A stretch of 64,000 bases of DNA from Candidatus Leptovillus gracilis. GTDB taxonomy: Bacteria; Chloroflexota; Anaerolineae; Promineifilales; Promineifilaceae. Location: positions 744,001-808,000 of the forward strand of contig JADJXA010000001.1 in assembly GCA_016716065.1 (NCBI GenBank). Direction: 5' to 3'. Each line of letters opens with the position of its first letter. Position 1 is the stretch's first letter. The notes under the pieces are model-generated. The model did no database searches. It saw nothing but the letters and a program-made list of their open reading frames with translations, and was not told the DNA's origin. This document shows, piece by piece, positions 1 to 7,297 of this stretch. A program made the translations under genes and the position numbers.

Positions 1-1
1 C

Positions 2-100
2 ATCACCATCGTCACCTGCTGGCCCTATACCGACAACTCTCACCGCCTGGTAGTTGTCGCCAAACCGATGGCGACAGCCAAAGTGTCTGGAAACCCATAA
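2..100 (+). CDS. Sortase, C-terminal end (partial)
   Basis: Only the last 32 residues lie in the window; the gene enters from the left edge. The tail has the sortase active-site pattern: a hydrophobic strand ending in Thr-Cys (Cys at residue 6 of the fragment), then Arg nine residues later in HRLVVVA. In sortases this Cys is the nucleophile and the Arg stabilises the transition state. The enzyme would be membrane-bound outside the cell and cleave LPxTG-like sorting signals. The next gene on the same strand encodes a protein with an LPESG tail, the expected substrate, which supports the call. Class cannot be decided from the fragment. Confidence 0.75.
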   Translation: MTIVTCWPYTDNSHRLVVVAKPMATAKVSGNP

Positions 101-146
101 TGATCATTAGACCTTAACCTGGACAAGCCAGAACCAAAAAGGGTTA

Positions 147-200
147 TCAAAGATTACGCGGATTGCCGACAAAAATCTGCGTAATCTGCGCAATCTTTGA
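147..200. repeat. Imperfect inverted repeat (GATTACGCAGATT type)
   Basis: Two 18-base arms (147-164 and 183-200) match at 16 of 18 positions after reverse complementing. The core AAAGATTACGCAGATT recurs near 54104-54121. It sits between the sortase tail and the LPESG gene and can form a long hairpin. No coding potential is seen here. Confidence 0.7.
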
Positions 201-293
201 CGATATTCTTGTTCGCTGTACAAACAGCTGGCTCGTAAGGTACTAAAGGTTACAAAAACTTCATGGTCTTCATTAAAAAACAAGGAGGTTCGG

Positions 294-869
294 ATGAAAA
301 AAGTTTGGACAATTGGTGTGGCGCTGCTTCTTTTCCTGGTAATAGGCGTCAGCATGGTCAGTGCGCAAGAGAATGGTTCTGTGCGGGGGTCTGTTTACCA
401 GGACGTGAATGGGGATGGCAAATGCGTCAATACTGGCGTGCCCGGCGAGGTTCCGGTGGCCGGGGTGAATTTGGAATTTATGAACACCGGCAATGATTGG
501 AAAGTCACGCTGTACAGCGGCGACAATGGCACATATGGCCTGGTGGCCGCCGGATTTGGCTATTGGCGCGTCACCGCCCAGCCTAATTCGGAGTGGTACG
601 TTACTTCCACCAACCCGGTCTATGCAGCGATTGACAAAGATAAACCACTGGCTCTGAATGTGGACTTCTGTGTCGCGCGTCTGTATTCCCCCATCATCCC
701 GGTTTACCCCATTTATCCGGGGCTGCCACTGCCGCCGGTGCTGCCGGAATCGGGCGCTGCGGCGAATTCTGGCAGTGGGGCAATGGGCACGGCCGTTTTT
801 GCCTTCATCGGTCTTGGTCTTGTCGCCGCCGGCATTGGCCTGGAATGGCAGCGCCGCCGCACTGCCTGA
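294..869 (+). CDS. Secreted protein with LPxTG-like (LPESG) sorting signal
   Basis: A 191-residue exported protein. Residues 1-24 form a signal peptide (KK, hydrophobic core, Ala-rich cleavage site). The middle resembles an SdrD-B/carboxypeptidase-regulatory-like beta-sandwich, with the DVNGDGKC motif typical of SdrD_B repeats. The C-terminus has LPESG near residue 150, a hydrophobic helix and a final RRR cluster, which is the three-part sortase sorting signal. A strong ribosome binding site (AAGGAGG) lies 7 bases before the ATG. The upstream sortase makes cell-surface anchoring likely. The specific role is unknown. Confidence 0.8.
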   Translation: MKKVWTIGVALLLFLVIGVSMVSAQENGSVRGSVYQDVNGDGKCVNTGVPGEVPVAGVNLEFMNTGNDWKVTLYSGDNGTYGLVAAGFGYWRVTAQPNSEWYVTSTNPVYAAIDKDKPLALNVDFCVARLYSPIIPVYPIYPGLPLPPVLPESGAAANSGSGAMGTAVFAFIGLGLVAAGIGLEWQRRRTA

Positions 870-876
870 CAAACTG

Positions 877-908
877 AGGGCGGGGCGACCCAAACGCGCC
901 CCGCCCTT
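877..908. terminator. Bidirectional terminator between convergent genes
   Basis: A perfect 11-bp stem (AGGGCGGGGCG, 877-887, with CGCCCCGCCCT, 897-907) with a 9-base loop lies between the + LPESG gene and the - oxidoreductase. T-rich sequence is weak on both sides. Confidence 0.7.
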
Positions 909-909
909 A

Positions 910-1929
910 TCACGACGGCTTCAACAATACTTTACCGACATTCTTGCGATCCTGAAGATAATGATGGGCAGCGGCCACATCGTCAAAACGATACGTTTTG
1001 TCTATGTGCGGCCGAAACAGCGCCTCATCATACCAGGACACAATCTGCCGCATCCAGCCGCGCAGCAAATCCGCGTGGTCCCACATGTGCCCCAGGTTCA
1101 CGCCCAACACCGCCTTGTTATCGCGCATCAGCGAAAACGGCGTATATATGGGGACCTGCACCATCGTCTTAAACATCTCCCACCGCGAGCGCCGTTTGCC
1201 ATTGGCAATAGCGCTGACGCCCAAATGAACCAACCGACCGGTAGGCATCAGCAGGCGATAATTCTTTTGCCAATGTTTTCCGCCCAAGGGGTCTAAGACA
1301 ATGTGCAGCCCTTTGCCGGCCGTCAGGTCATTGATCACCCGTTCATAATCCATATTGCGGTAATCAATGGCGTGGTCCAGGCCGCGCGCCCGCAAAAACT
1401 CGTGTTTCTCCGGCGACGCCGTGCCAAACGTTTCCGCGCCGATGATGCGGCATATGTCCAACGCCGCCACCCCCACACCGCCGGCCGCGCCATGAATCAA
1501 CACCTTATCGCCAGGATGCAGCGAACCCATGACCATCAACATCTGGTAAGCCGTGAGGTAGTTCACCGGAATGGCTGCGCCATCTTCCACCGGCATCCAC
1601 TCTAACCGTTTGAACACCTGCTTGTAGGGCACACAAACCACGTCGCTGTAACCACCAAAGCGCGTCAGGGCCATTGCGCCATCCCCTTCTTTGAGATTGG
1701 GCACACCCTGGCCAATCACGTCTACAACCCCGGCTACTTCATAACCTGGCACATAAGGCAGCCTGGGAGCATCCGGGTAAACGCCCATCCGCCCTAAAAT
1801 ATCGGCAAAATTGACGCCGACAGCCTGCACACGCAGCCGCACTTCACCAGTACGCGGGATGGGGTCTGGCGCGTCTTGCAGCTTGAGAACTTCCGGCGGC
1901 CCGGCTTTGCTAATCCAGATTTGTTTCAT
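910..1929 (-). CDS. Zinc-independent MDR oxidoreductase, VAT-1/quinone reductase type
   Basis: A 339-residue medium-chain dehydrogenase/reductase. The N-terminal GroES-like domain contains GVNFADILGRMGVYP and the PYVPGYEVAGVV segment seen in VAT-1 and quinone oxidoreductases. The Rossmann domain carries HGAAGGVGVAALDI, the NADPH-binding Gly-rich loop. The Cys/His zinc ligands of alcohol dehydrogenases are absent. It probably reduces quinones or enones with NADPH; the substrate is unknown. An upstream in-frame start at 2019 would add 30 residues unlike the family, so the ATG at 1929 (MKQIW) is preferred. It is divergent from the DtxR-type regulator, with about 200 bases between the starts. Confidence 0.8.
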   Translation of the reverse strand: MKQIWISKAGPPEVLKLQDAPDPIPRTGEVRLRVQAVGVNFADILGRMGVYPDAPRLPYVPGYEVAGVVDVIGQGVPNLKEGDGAMALTRFGGYSDVVCVPYKQVFKRLEWMPVEDGAAIPVNYLTAYQMLMVMGSLHPGDKVLIHGAAGGVGVAALDICRIIGAETFGTASPEKHEFLRARGLDHAIDYRNMDYERVINDLTAGKGLHIVLDPLGGKHWQKNYRLLMPTGRLVHLGVSAIANGKRRSRWEMFKTMVQVPIYTPFSLMRDNKAVLGVNLGHMWDHADLLRGWMRQIVSWYDEALFRPHIDKTYRFDDVAAAHHYLQDRKNVGKVLLKPS

Positions 1930-2127
1930 GCTTAGTTCCAGGGTAGCTTTGGTGATGGCGAGTATAACGGCAACGGCCGTACTTAGCCAAACCGGTGATC
2001 TGCCTGCGCCAATTGACAAGCCCCCGCCATTATGCTAATTTTCCACCACGATACCTGTGTCATTTGCGGCTTTCCCACGGCTGGGCGCGCCGCCTACCAC
2101 GCCCATCAGGGCAAGCAGAAAGACGAT

Positions 2128-2835
2128 ATGCCGCGTATTGAAGCCTTAGAAAACAGTTCCTCAGGCCAACGAGACAACCTGAACCATCAGGCGATTGAAG
2201 ATTACCTGAAAACGATTTACATGTTGGCCGAAAGCGCAAGCCCGGTGAGTACATCGCGCATTGCTGAGGCGCGGCAGGTAAATCCCGCTTCCGTTACCAG
2301 TATGCTGCGCCGCCTGGATGGCCTGAAATTAGTGAATTACGAGAAACATTATGGCGCCACACTGACAGAAAGCGGTACAAAAATCGCCCTTGAGGTGATT
2401 CGTCACCACAGGCTGTTGGAATTGTACCTGATGGAAGCCTTGGGGTTTAGCTGGGACGAAGTGCATGAACAGGCTGATTTGCTGGAACACGTCATCAGCG
2501 AGAAGTTGGAAGAGCGCATCGCCGCCGCATTGGGCCACCCAACGCTGGATCCACATGGCGACCCCATCCCCGCACCAGATGGCAGCATGGTGGTGTTGGA
2601 CACACGGCCGTTAGCCCACGTCGCCATCGGCGAACAGGTGCAGGTCGCTCGCATCTACGACGACGACAACAGCGAAATGCTGCGCCACCTGGCCGATTTG
2701 GGATTGACGCCGGGCACGTTGGTGCAGGTAACGGCCGTTGCCCCCTTCGACGGCCCTCTGACTATCGAAGTAAACGGCCAGGCCCAGATAATTGGCTTCA
2801 ACGTCGCCCGGTCTGTCCTGGTGACCGCTGCCTGA
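2128..2835 (+). CDS. DtxR/MntR-family metal-dependent repressor, Mn-type ligands
   Basis: A 235-residue protein with the full DtxR layout: N-terminal winged helix (about 20-80), dimerisation/metal domain (about 90-150) and C-terminal SH3-like FeoA domain (about 165-235). Aligned by eye to DtxR, the Met10 position is Asp25 and the Cys102 position is Asp117, while Glu120 and His121 are kept. Acidic residues at these sites are typical of Mn(II)-sensing MntR rather than Fe-sensing DtxR/IdeR, so manganese sensing is inferred. The reading frame is open back to 2032, but family length favours the ATG at 2128. No transporter target adjoins it. Confidence 0.82.
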   Translation: MPRIEALENSSSGQRDNLNHQAIEDYLKTIYMLAESASPVSTSRIAEARQVNPASVTSMLRRLDGLKLVNYEKHYGATLTESGTKIALEVIRHHRLLELYLMEALGFSWDEVHEQADLLEHVISEKLEERIAAALGHPTLDPHGDPIPAPDGSMVVLDTRPLAHVAIGEQVQVARIYDDDNSEMLRHLADLGLTPGTLVQVTAVAPFDGPLTIEVNGQAQIIGFNVARSVLVTAA

Positions 2836-2884
2836 ACTCTTACACCCCATTGACGATGAAACCACGCCGGGCAGGGAGATTCCT

Positions 2885-4972
2885 TTGACGCAGCCAACGC
2901 AGCCCATCAACTCCGACATCGCCATCGGGCAAACGCAAGAGGCCAGCCAACGGCCGCCGGACGCGCAACCGTTTGTCGGCCGGGACGAGGTATTTGTCTG
3001 GCTGGAAAAGCATCTGGCGCGGCGTTCGCCAACCGAACCGCTGCTGCTGTACGGCCCGGCGCGAATTGGCAAAACGGCCGTATTCCAGGAAATCGCCGCC
3101 GGCCGCCTGGGACCCCAATTCATCCTCGTCTATATAGATTTTGCCCGGCTGCTGCGCGACAGCCTGAGCATTTTCCTGCACGATCTGGCGCAAACGGCCG
3201 TAGCCCAACTCCAGCAGCACGGCATTCCCCTGCCAGAACCAAAGCAGCAAGAGTTTGTCGTCAACCCCTACAAAGCGTTTCAGGACCACCTGCTGCAGCC
3301 GGCGCTGCGCCAGTTGGACGGCCGTAACCTGCTCTTTCTCTGCGACAACCTCAACGTTGTCTATGATCAGATGGCGGCCGACGTATTTGCCGCCAATACC
3401 TTCGAAGCATTCTACCGGCTCATCCACGCCCATGCCCACGCCTACACCTTGTTCAGCCTCACCTACCCGGCGGCAAACGGCCGTCCCGATACCTTCACCC
3501 CCTTCGAGAGCATCCCCCACCTGGCGCTTCAGCCATTAACCCCGGCCGAAGTTGCCACCTTGATGCGCCAGGGAACAGCAGCGACGGCCGTTCAAGACGT
3601 CGTCACCTACATTCACCAGCTCACCGGTGGTTATCCGGCCCCCTTACAGCGCCTGCGTCAGGCATTAAACGAATGGCAGGCGCACTACCAACTGCGCCAA
3701 CTCACTGTCGCCGATGTGGCTGTGGTGCAGCAAAACACCGCTTCCGCCGCTGCACAAACCAACACCGCCCCGCCGCTCGTGCCCTTTACCATCACCCGCA
3801 CAATGCCCAGCGCCAGCGTTGTCTATCGCTCGCCGTATCAATCACCGCCCATCTCTCGCAACACCAGGCTGCTTGGCGGGGCGTTGGTTCTATTAGCCGC
3901 TGCTATGATCATCACCGGCATACTTTTTCAACGCGCCACCCAGCAGCAAGTCGCCAATCCACCGACGTTTGTGTCGGAAACGGCCGTAGCCCTCACCTCT
4001 GAAGCCTTAGCCGCCGCCATCATTGCCCAAACACCCAGCCCCACTGCCACGCAGCCGCCCACAGACACCCCCACGCCCACCACGACCCCCACAGACACCC
4101 CCACGCCCACCCTCAGCCCCACGCCCACAGAAACCCCCACCGTCACCCCGACGCCCACGCCAGACACGCTGCCCACCGCCATCACCCGCACCGCCGACGG
4201 CATGGTCATGCGCCTCATCCCTGGCGGAACCTTCGTGATGGGTTCCAACGACGACGACGTGTTTGCCGCCTCCGATGAAAAGCCCCAACACGAAGTTACT
4301 CTGGACAACTATTACATGGACCAGTACGAAGTCACCGTCGCCCAATATGCCACATTCCTAAACCGACTAGGTACCTACCGGCAAGCCTGCGACGGCTTCG
4401 ACTGCGTGCTGCCGCGCAGCCGCACCGGCATCATCAGCTATTTGCTGGAAGAAGACCTGGGAGATGGCAAAGTACAATTCACGCCGCTCACCGGCTTTGC
4501 CGCTTTTCCTATCAACCACATTAGCTGGTACGGGGCCAAAGCGTACTGCGAGGCCGTTGGCGCGCGCCTGCCCACCGAGGCTGAGTGGGAATATGCCGCC
4601 AGAGGGGATGACGGCCGTCTCTATCCCTGGGGCAACGAAGCGCCCACCCAACTGCGCGCCGTCTTCAACAGCGAAAAGTTCGACAACCTCAAGCCGGTAG
4701 ACGCCCTGCCGAACGGCCAGAGCGCCTTCAACATTTTTGGCATGGCCGGCAGCATGTGGGAATGGACGGCCGATTGGTACAGCGAAACCTATTACGCCAC
4801 CAGTCCATCCTTCAACCCCACCGGCCCAGAAACCGGCCTTACCCGCGTCATTCGCGGCGGCGCCTGGCCCCTCAACAACGAAGCCGACCGCATCCGCGCC
4901 GCCAACCGCAGTTCACTCACCCCAGAATTTATCAGCAGCACCGTCGGCTTTCGCTGCGTTAGCCAGCCGTAA
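2885..4972 (+). CDS. Membrane protein: AAA ATPase, Thr/Pro linker, sulfatase-modifying-factor domain
   Basis: A 695-residue multidomain protein. Residues 20-290 form a STAND/AAA-type ATPase with Walker A GPARIGKT after FVGRDEVF. A transmembrane helix follows near 325-345 (LLGGALVLLAAAMIITGILF), then a stalk rich in TPT/TPTP (about 385-430). The C-terminus (about 435-695) is an FGE-sulfatase/SUMF1 domain: RLIPGGTFVMGS, the YYMDQYEVTVAQY start, RLPTEAEWEYAARG and the GFRCV end. These domains either make formylglycine or act as extracellular binding modules; the paired catalytic cysteines of true FGE were not recognised, so a sensory or binding role is more likely. The start is TTG, with GGGAG just upstream. 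Confidence 0.75.
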   Translation: MTQPTQPINSDIAIGQTQEASQRPPDAQPFVGRDEVFVWLEKHLARRSPTEPLLLYGPARIGKTAVFQEIAAGRLGPQFILVYIDFARLLRDSLSIFLHDLAQTAVAQLQQHGIPLPEPKQQEFVVNPYKAFQDHLLQPALRQLDGRNLLFLCDNLNVVYDQMAADVFAANTFEAFYRLIHAHAHAYTLFSLTYPAANGRPDTFTPFESIPHLALQPLTPAEVATLMRQGTAATAVQDVVTYIHQLTGGYPAPLQRLRQALNEWQAHYQLRQLTVADVAVVQQNTASAAAQTNTAPPLVPFTITRTMPSASVVYRSPYQSPPISRNTRLLGGALVLLAAAMIITGILFQRATQQQVANPPTFVSETAVALTSEALAAAIIAQTPSPTATQPPTDTPTPTTTPTDTPTPTLSPTPTETPTVTPTPTPDTLPTAITRTADGMVMRLIPGGTFVMGSNDDDVFAASDEKPQHEVTLDNYYMDQYEVTVAQYATFLNRLGTYRQACDGFDCVLPRSRTGIISYLLEEDLGDGKVQFTPLTGFAAFPINHISWYGAKAYCEAVGARLPTEAEWEYAARGDDGRLYPWGNEAPTQLRAVFNSEKFDNLKPVDALPNGQSAFNIFGMAGSMWEWTADWYSETYYATSPSFNPTGPETGLTRVIRGGAWPLNNEADRIRAANRSSLTPEFISSTVGFRCVSQP

Positions 4973-5003
4973 GGGTTCGTTTGCAATTAACTTTGGAGTT
5001 TCC

Positions 5004-5036
5004 AGATTGGACCAATCTTGGAGATTGGTCCAATCT
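5004..5036. repeat. Dispersed hairpin repeat, copy 1
   Basis: Arms AGATTGGACCAATCT (5004-5018) and AGATTGGTCCAATCT (5022-5036) are perfect 15-bp complements around TGG. The same hairpin occurs at 14574-14607 and 57804-57837. It lies 31 bases after the stop of the preceding gene, so it could stabilise or end that transcript, but no T-run follows. Confidence 0.85.
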
Positions 5037-5108
5037 CACCAGGTTAAAAATATATGAACCCTAAGACGATTTCGGATTGGGGATTTTGGATTTCGGATTG
5101 ACGATTGG

Positions 5109-5127
5109 TCCTGAGCTTGCCGAAGGA
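5109..5127 (+). repeat. Dispersed 19-mer TCCTGAGCTTGCCGAAGGA
   Basis: One of four related copies in the window; the others are at 27780-27798 and 55329-55349 (minus sense) and 54193-54212 (diverged). The ends TCCT/AGGA are complementary. This copy lies in a low-complexity stretch built from GGATTTCGGATT-like units (5068-5105). Confidence 0.7.
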
Positions 5128-5147
5128 TTGACCATTGACCTCTATCT

Positions 5148-5186
5148 CATGATAAATGTCACGCCTATGGCATGACATTTATCATG
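5148..5186. promoter_or_regulatory. Perfect 14-bp inverted repeat, candidate operator
   Basis: CATGATAAATGTCA (5148-5161) and TGACATTTATCATG (5173-5186) are perfect complements separated by 11 bases. A partial third half-site (GTGACATTCATCAT) begins at 5194. It lies immediately upstream of a TATACT -10-like box (5209-5214) that would serve the structured RNA beginning near 5221. An operator for a dimeric regulator is the simplest reading; the regulator is unknown. Confidence 0.6.
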
Positions 5187-5220
5187 TGGGCGCGTGACAT
5201 TCATCATTTATACTATTTCT

Positions 5221-5572
5221 ATCTTGAGGGTAAAAGCTCAAGGTACTGAGGAAGCTCCGAGAAATTGGAAAGCACTTTTTACCAAGAAAGCATCTACAGA
5301 CAACGTAAACAAAAACCCGAATTAGATTTTAGGTTTATCTTGGGGAAGTTTACGAAGTAGATGTGGCTAACCCGGAAAACTGGGTCTTGGCTCCAGAAAA
5401 CAAATCGCTTGCTCTATGGGTAAGCAGCTGTTCTGAAGCTAAGAACAGACATTCGGGAAAAACGACCGAGTTTTGTTACGAGTGTTTGAGTCCATGCTAT
5501 TGGCTCAACTGTAAAAAACAGGTGGTCAAGGTAAAAAGGTGACTAGAAGGTTACTTGGGGCTCCTCTTTTTT
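5221..5572 (+). ncRNA. Candidate large structured RNA, unknown family
   Basis: About 350 noncoding bases fold by eye into many short perfect hairpins enclosed by a terminal helix. Closing helix: 5248-5258 with 5557-5566 (GAGG, bulged A, AGC, U-G, CC), immediately followed by six T. Internal helices: 5223-5228/5237-5242; 5291-5297/5357-5363 stacked on 5305-5310/5348-5353; 5324-5327/5337-5340; 5370-5375/5380-5385 (AAAA loop); 5407-5414/5418-5425; 5428-5434/5442-5448; 5486-5494/5501-5508; 5509-5512/5518-5521. A -10-like TATACT lies at 5209-5214. GAGGAAGCTCCG matches the RNase P CR-I sequence at 10 of 12 positions, but no CR-V partner was found. It is not recognisable as tmRNA, 6S or SRP RNA. The strand comes from the T-run. 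Confidence 0.6.
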
Positions 5573-5580
5573 GTTATCAA

Positions 5581-5613
5581 TTCCCCGGCGCTGCGGCAGC
5601 GCCGGGGAATTTT
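5581..5613. terminator. Strong hairpin terminator between RNA gene and fluoride operon end
   Basis: A 13-bp perfect stem (TTCCCCGGCGCTG, 5581-5593, with CAGCGCCGGGGAA, 5597-5609) has a CGG loop and TTTT on the + side. It lies 4 bases beyond the stop codon of the minus-strand CBS gene, so it probably ends the long operon and also backs up termination of the + strand RNA. Confidence 0.85.
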
Positions 5614-5616
5614 GCA

Positions 5617-6906
5617 TTACGCCCCATTTACCAGGGCGCGCAGCAAGCTGGCTCGCCCCAACAAGCCGGTCAAACGGCCGTTCCCATCCACCACCGGCAG
5701 CCGTTTGACCCCGTGCTGCATCATCAGGCTCAGCGCCTCGTTCGGCGTCGCTTCAATGGAAATGGTGATCACCGGGGCAGTCATCAGGTCAACGGCCGTT
5801 TCCGCAGCCGCCAACAAAGGCAGCGGTTCATCGGTCGGCTGGCCGCCAACCAGGCGGCGCAGGCGAGCCAGCAAGCTGGGGTTGGCCGCCTGCCGGCTGC
5901 GGCGCAGCAGATCCCCATCGCTGATAATCCCAACCACCTGCTGGCTGGCGTCTACCACCACCGCCCGGCGGCGGCGGTCGTGTTCCAACGCCTGCAAGAC
6001 TTCTTCCAGGGTGGCCTGCGGCGAGACGGTCGGCACGTCGCGGTACATCATCTCGCCGATAGTCGCGCCAACAGGCGACGACTCCATGTGTGTCTCAACG
6101 GCCGGTTGGTGGTATTCCAGCGTGCGCAAAATGTCTACCCGGCTGATCCAGCCGACCAGACGGCCGCTGCCAGGACGCCCCCCATCCACCACCGGCAGCC
6201 GTTTCAAGTTATGGGCCGTCATTTGCTCCACGGCCTGGCGCAGCGGGGCTGTAGACGAGATTGTAATCACCGGGCTGGTCATCAGGTCAATGGCCGTGCC
6301 CCCCTGCGCCCGTAAGTCCGCCAACTGCCGCTGCCAGTCGGCGGGCGGCAGTTCGGCCTGCAAATCTAAGCGCATACTCAGGCCGGCCCGGCGCAGCAGG
6401 TCGCCGTCGGTGATGATACCCTGGAGACGGCCGTTGCCATCCACCACCGGCAAACTGCGATACCCTTTTTGCAGCAGCAGCGTCACCACTTCGGCCACCG
6501 GCGTATCCGGGCCGACCAAAATCACTTCTGTGCGCATCACGTCACGCACCGGTTGGGCCAATGGGTCTGGGCGGCGGCCAGGTGCATATTGCAGCACGTC
6601 CACTTCTTCCACCGTGATCAGGCCATCATCCACCATTTGGCGCACCTGGGGCAGCAGCCGCTCCACCGTCTCCGGCTGGTCTATCCACTCCAGGCGCATG
6701 GGCAAATCGGCCGAAAGGTCCAGAATGGTGGCGGTGTGGATGCGGCTGTGCACGCCAAACCCGGCCAACCCACGCACGGCCGTTGCCCCGGCGGCCCCTT
6801 CCTTCTTCAGGAATTGCAGCAGCGCCATGTACAACGGCTTACCCTGATACCGATCACTTTCACCAATATAAATGATAACCCGCAGCGCCTTACCTTGTAA
6901 CTGCAT
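5617..6906 (-). CDS. DUF190 and four-CBS-domain protein
   Basis: A 429-residue cytosolic protein. Residues 1-105 are a DUF190 domain (PII-like ferredoxin fold; LRVIIYIGESDRYQGKPLY start), a family often encoded beside crcB. Four CBS domains follow: about 120-180 (VRDVMRTEVILV), 208-270 (AIDLMTSPVITI), 285-345 (IGEMMYRDVPTV) and 365-425 (AVDLMTAPVITI), each with the usual LPVVD and ITDGDLL strands. CBS tandems bind adenine nucleotides, so a nucleotide-responsive regulator of the neighbouring fluoride channel is plausible but inferred. It is the last gene of the fluoride-riboswitch operon, 4 bases after crcB. Confidence 0.85.
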   Translation of the reverse strand: MQLQGKALRVIIYIGESDRYQGKPLYMALLQFLKKEGAAGATAVRGLAGFGVHSRIHTATILDLSADLPMRLEWIDQPETVERLLPQVRQMVDDGLITVEEVDVLQYAPGRRPDPLAQPVRDVMRTEVILVGPDTPVAEVVTLLLQKGYRSLPVVDGNGRLQGIITDGDLLRRAGLSMRLDLQAELPPADWQRQLADLRAQGGTAIDLMTSPVITISSTAPLRQAVEQMTAHNLKRLPVVDGGRPGSGRLVGWISRVDILRTLEYHQPAVETHMESSPVGATIGEMMYRDVPTVSPQATLEEVLQALEHDRRRRAVVVDASQQVVGIISDGDLLRRSRQAANPSLLARLRRLVGGQPTDEPLPLLAAAETAVDLMTAPVITISIEATPNEALSLMMQHGVKRLPVVDGNGRLTGLLGRASLLRALVNGA

Positions 6907-6910
6907 CCTT

Positions 6911-7297
6911 TTATCCTCCGCCCGACAGCCAACGGGCCAGCGTCACCCCCAGGGCGACAGCCACCAAACCCACCAGATTGTTCGCCGCGACATTCAACAA
7001 GCTGCGCCAAAAACCAGCCTCGCGCCACAGGGTCAGGCTCTCCACCGCATAAGAAGAAAATGTGGTGAACGAACCCAAAAAGCCCACTGCCAGCAGCAGC
7101 CGCGCCTCTGGCGACAGTTGCAGCCGCCCTGTGCCCAGCGTCAACAAAAAGCCCAGCACAAAGCTGCCGCTGATGTTCACAATCAACGTGCCATAGGGAA
7201 AATCTGCCCCCAGCCGGTTCCCGGCCCACAGACCTATTAGATAGCGGGCATTCGCGCCAAACGCCGCACCCAGAGCGATGAATAAAAATCGGTTCAT
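6911..7297 (-). CDS. crcB: Fluoride channel CrcB/FluC
   Basis: A 128-residue membrane protein of standard family length with four hydrophobic segments. Diagnostic motifs are GAAFGANARYL near the N-terminus, FPYGTLIVNISGSFVLG in helix 2 and GFLGSFTTFSSY in helix 3, which holds the phenylalanine box and the Na+ site. FluC works as a dual-topology dimer that exports fluoride from the cytoplasm. The start overlaps the stop of the upstream MutS-like gene by 4 bases (ATGA), indicating translational coupling. The operon begins with a fluoride riboswitch, about 7.1 kb upstream, which independently supports the function. Confidence 0.95.
   Translation of the reverse strand: MNRFLFIALGAAFGANARYLIGLWAGNRLGADFPYGTLIVNISGSFVLGFLLTLGTGRLQLSPEARLLLAVGFLGSFTTFSSYAVESLTLWREAGFWRSLLNVAANNLVGLVAVALGVTLARWLSGGG

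Noticed and set aside
5221..5572. RNase P RNA identity for the structured RNA, based on GAGGAAGCTCCG
   Set aside because: Two of twelve CR-I positions differ, and no ACAGAA-type CR-V strand able to form P4 was found near the 3' end.
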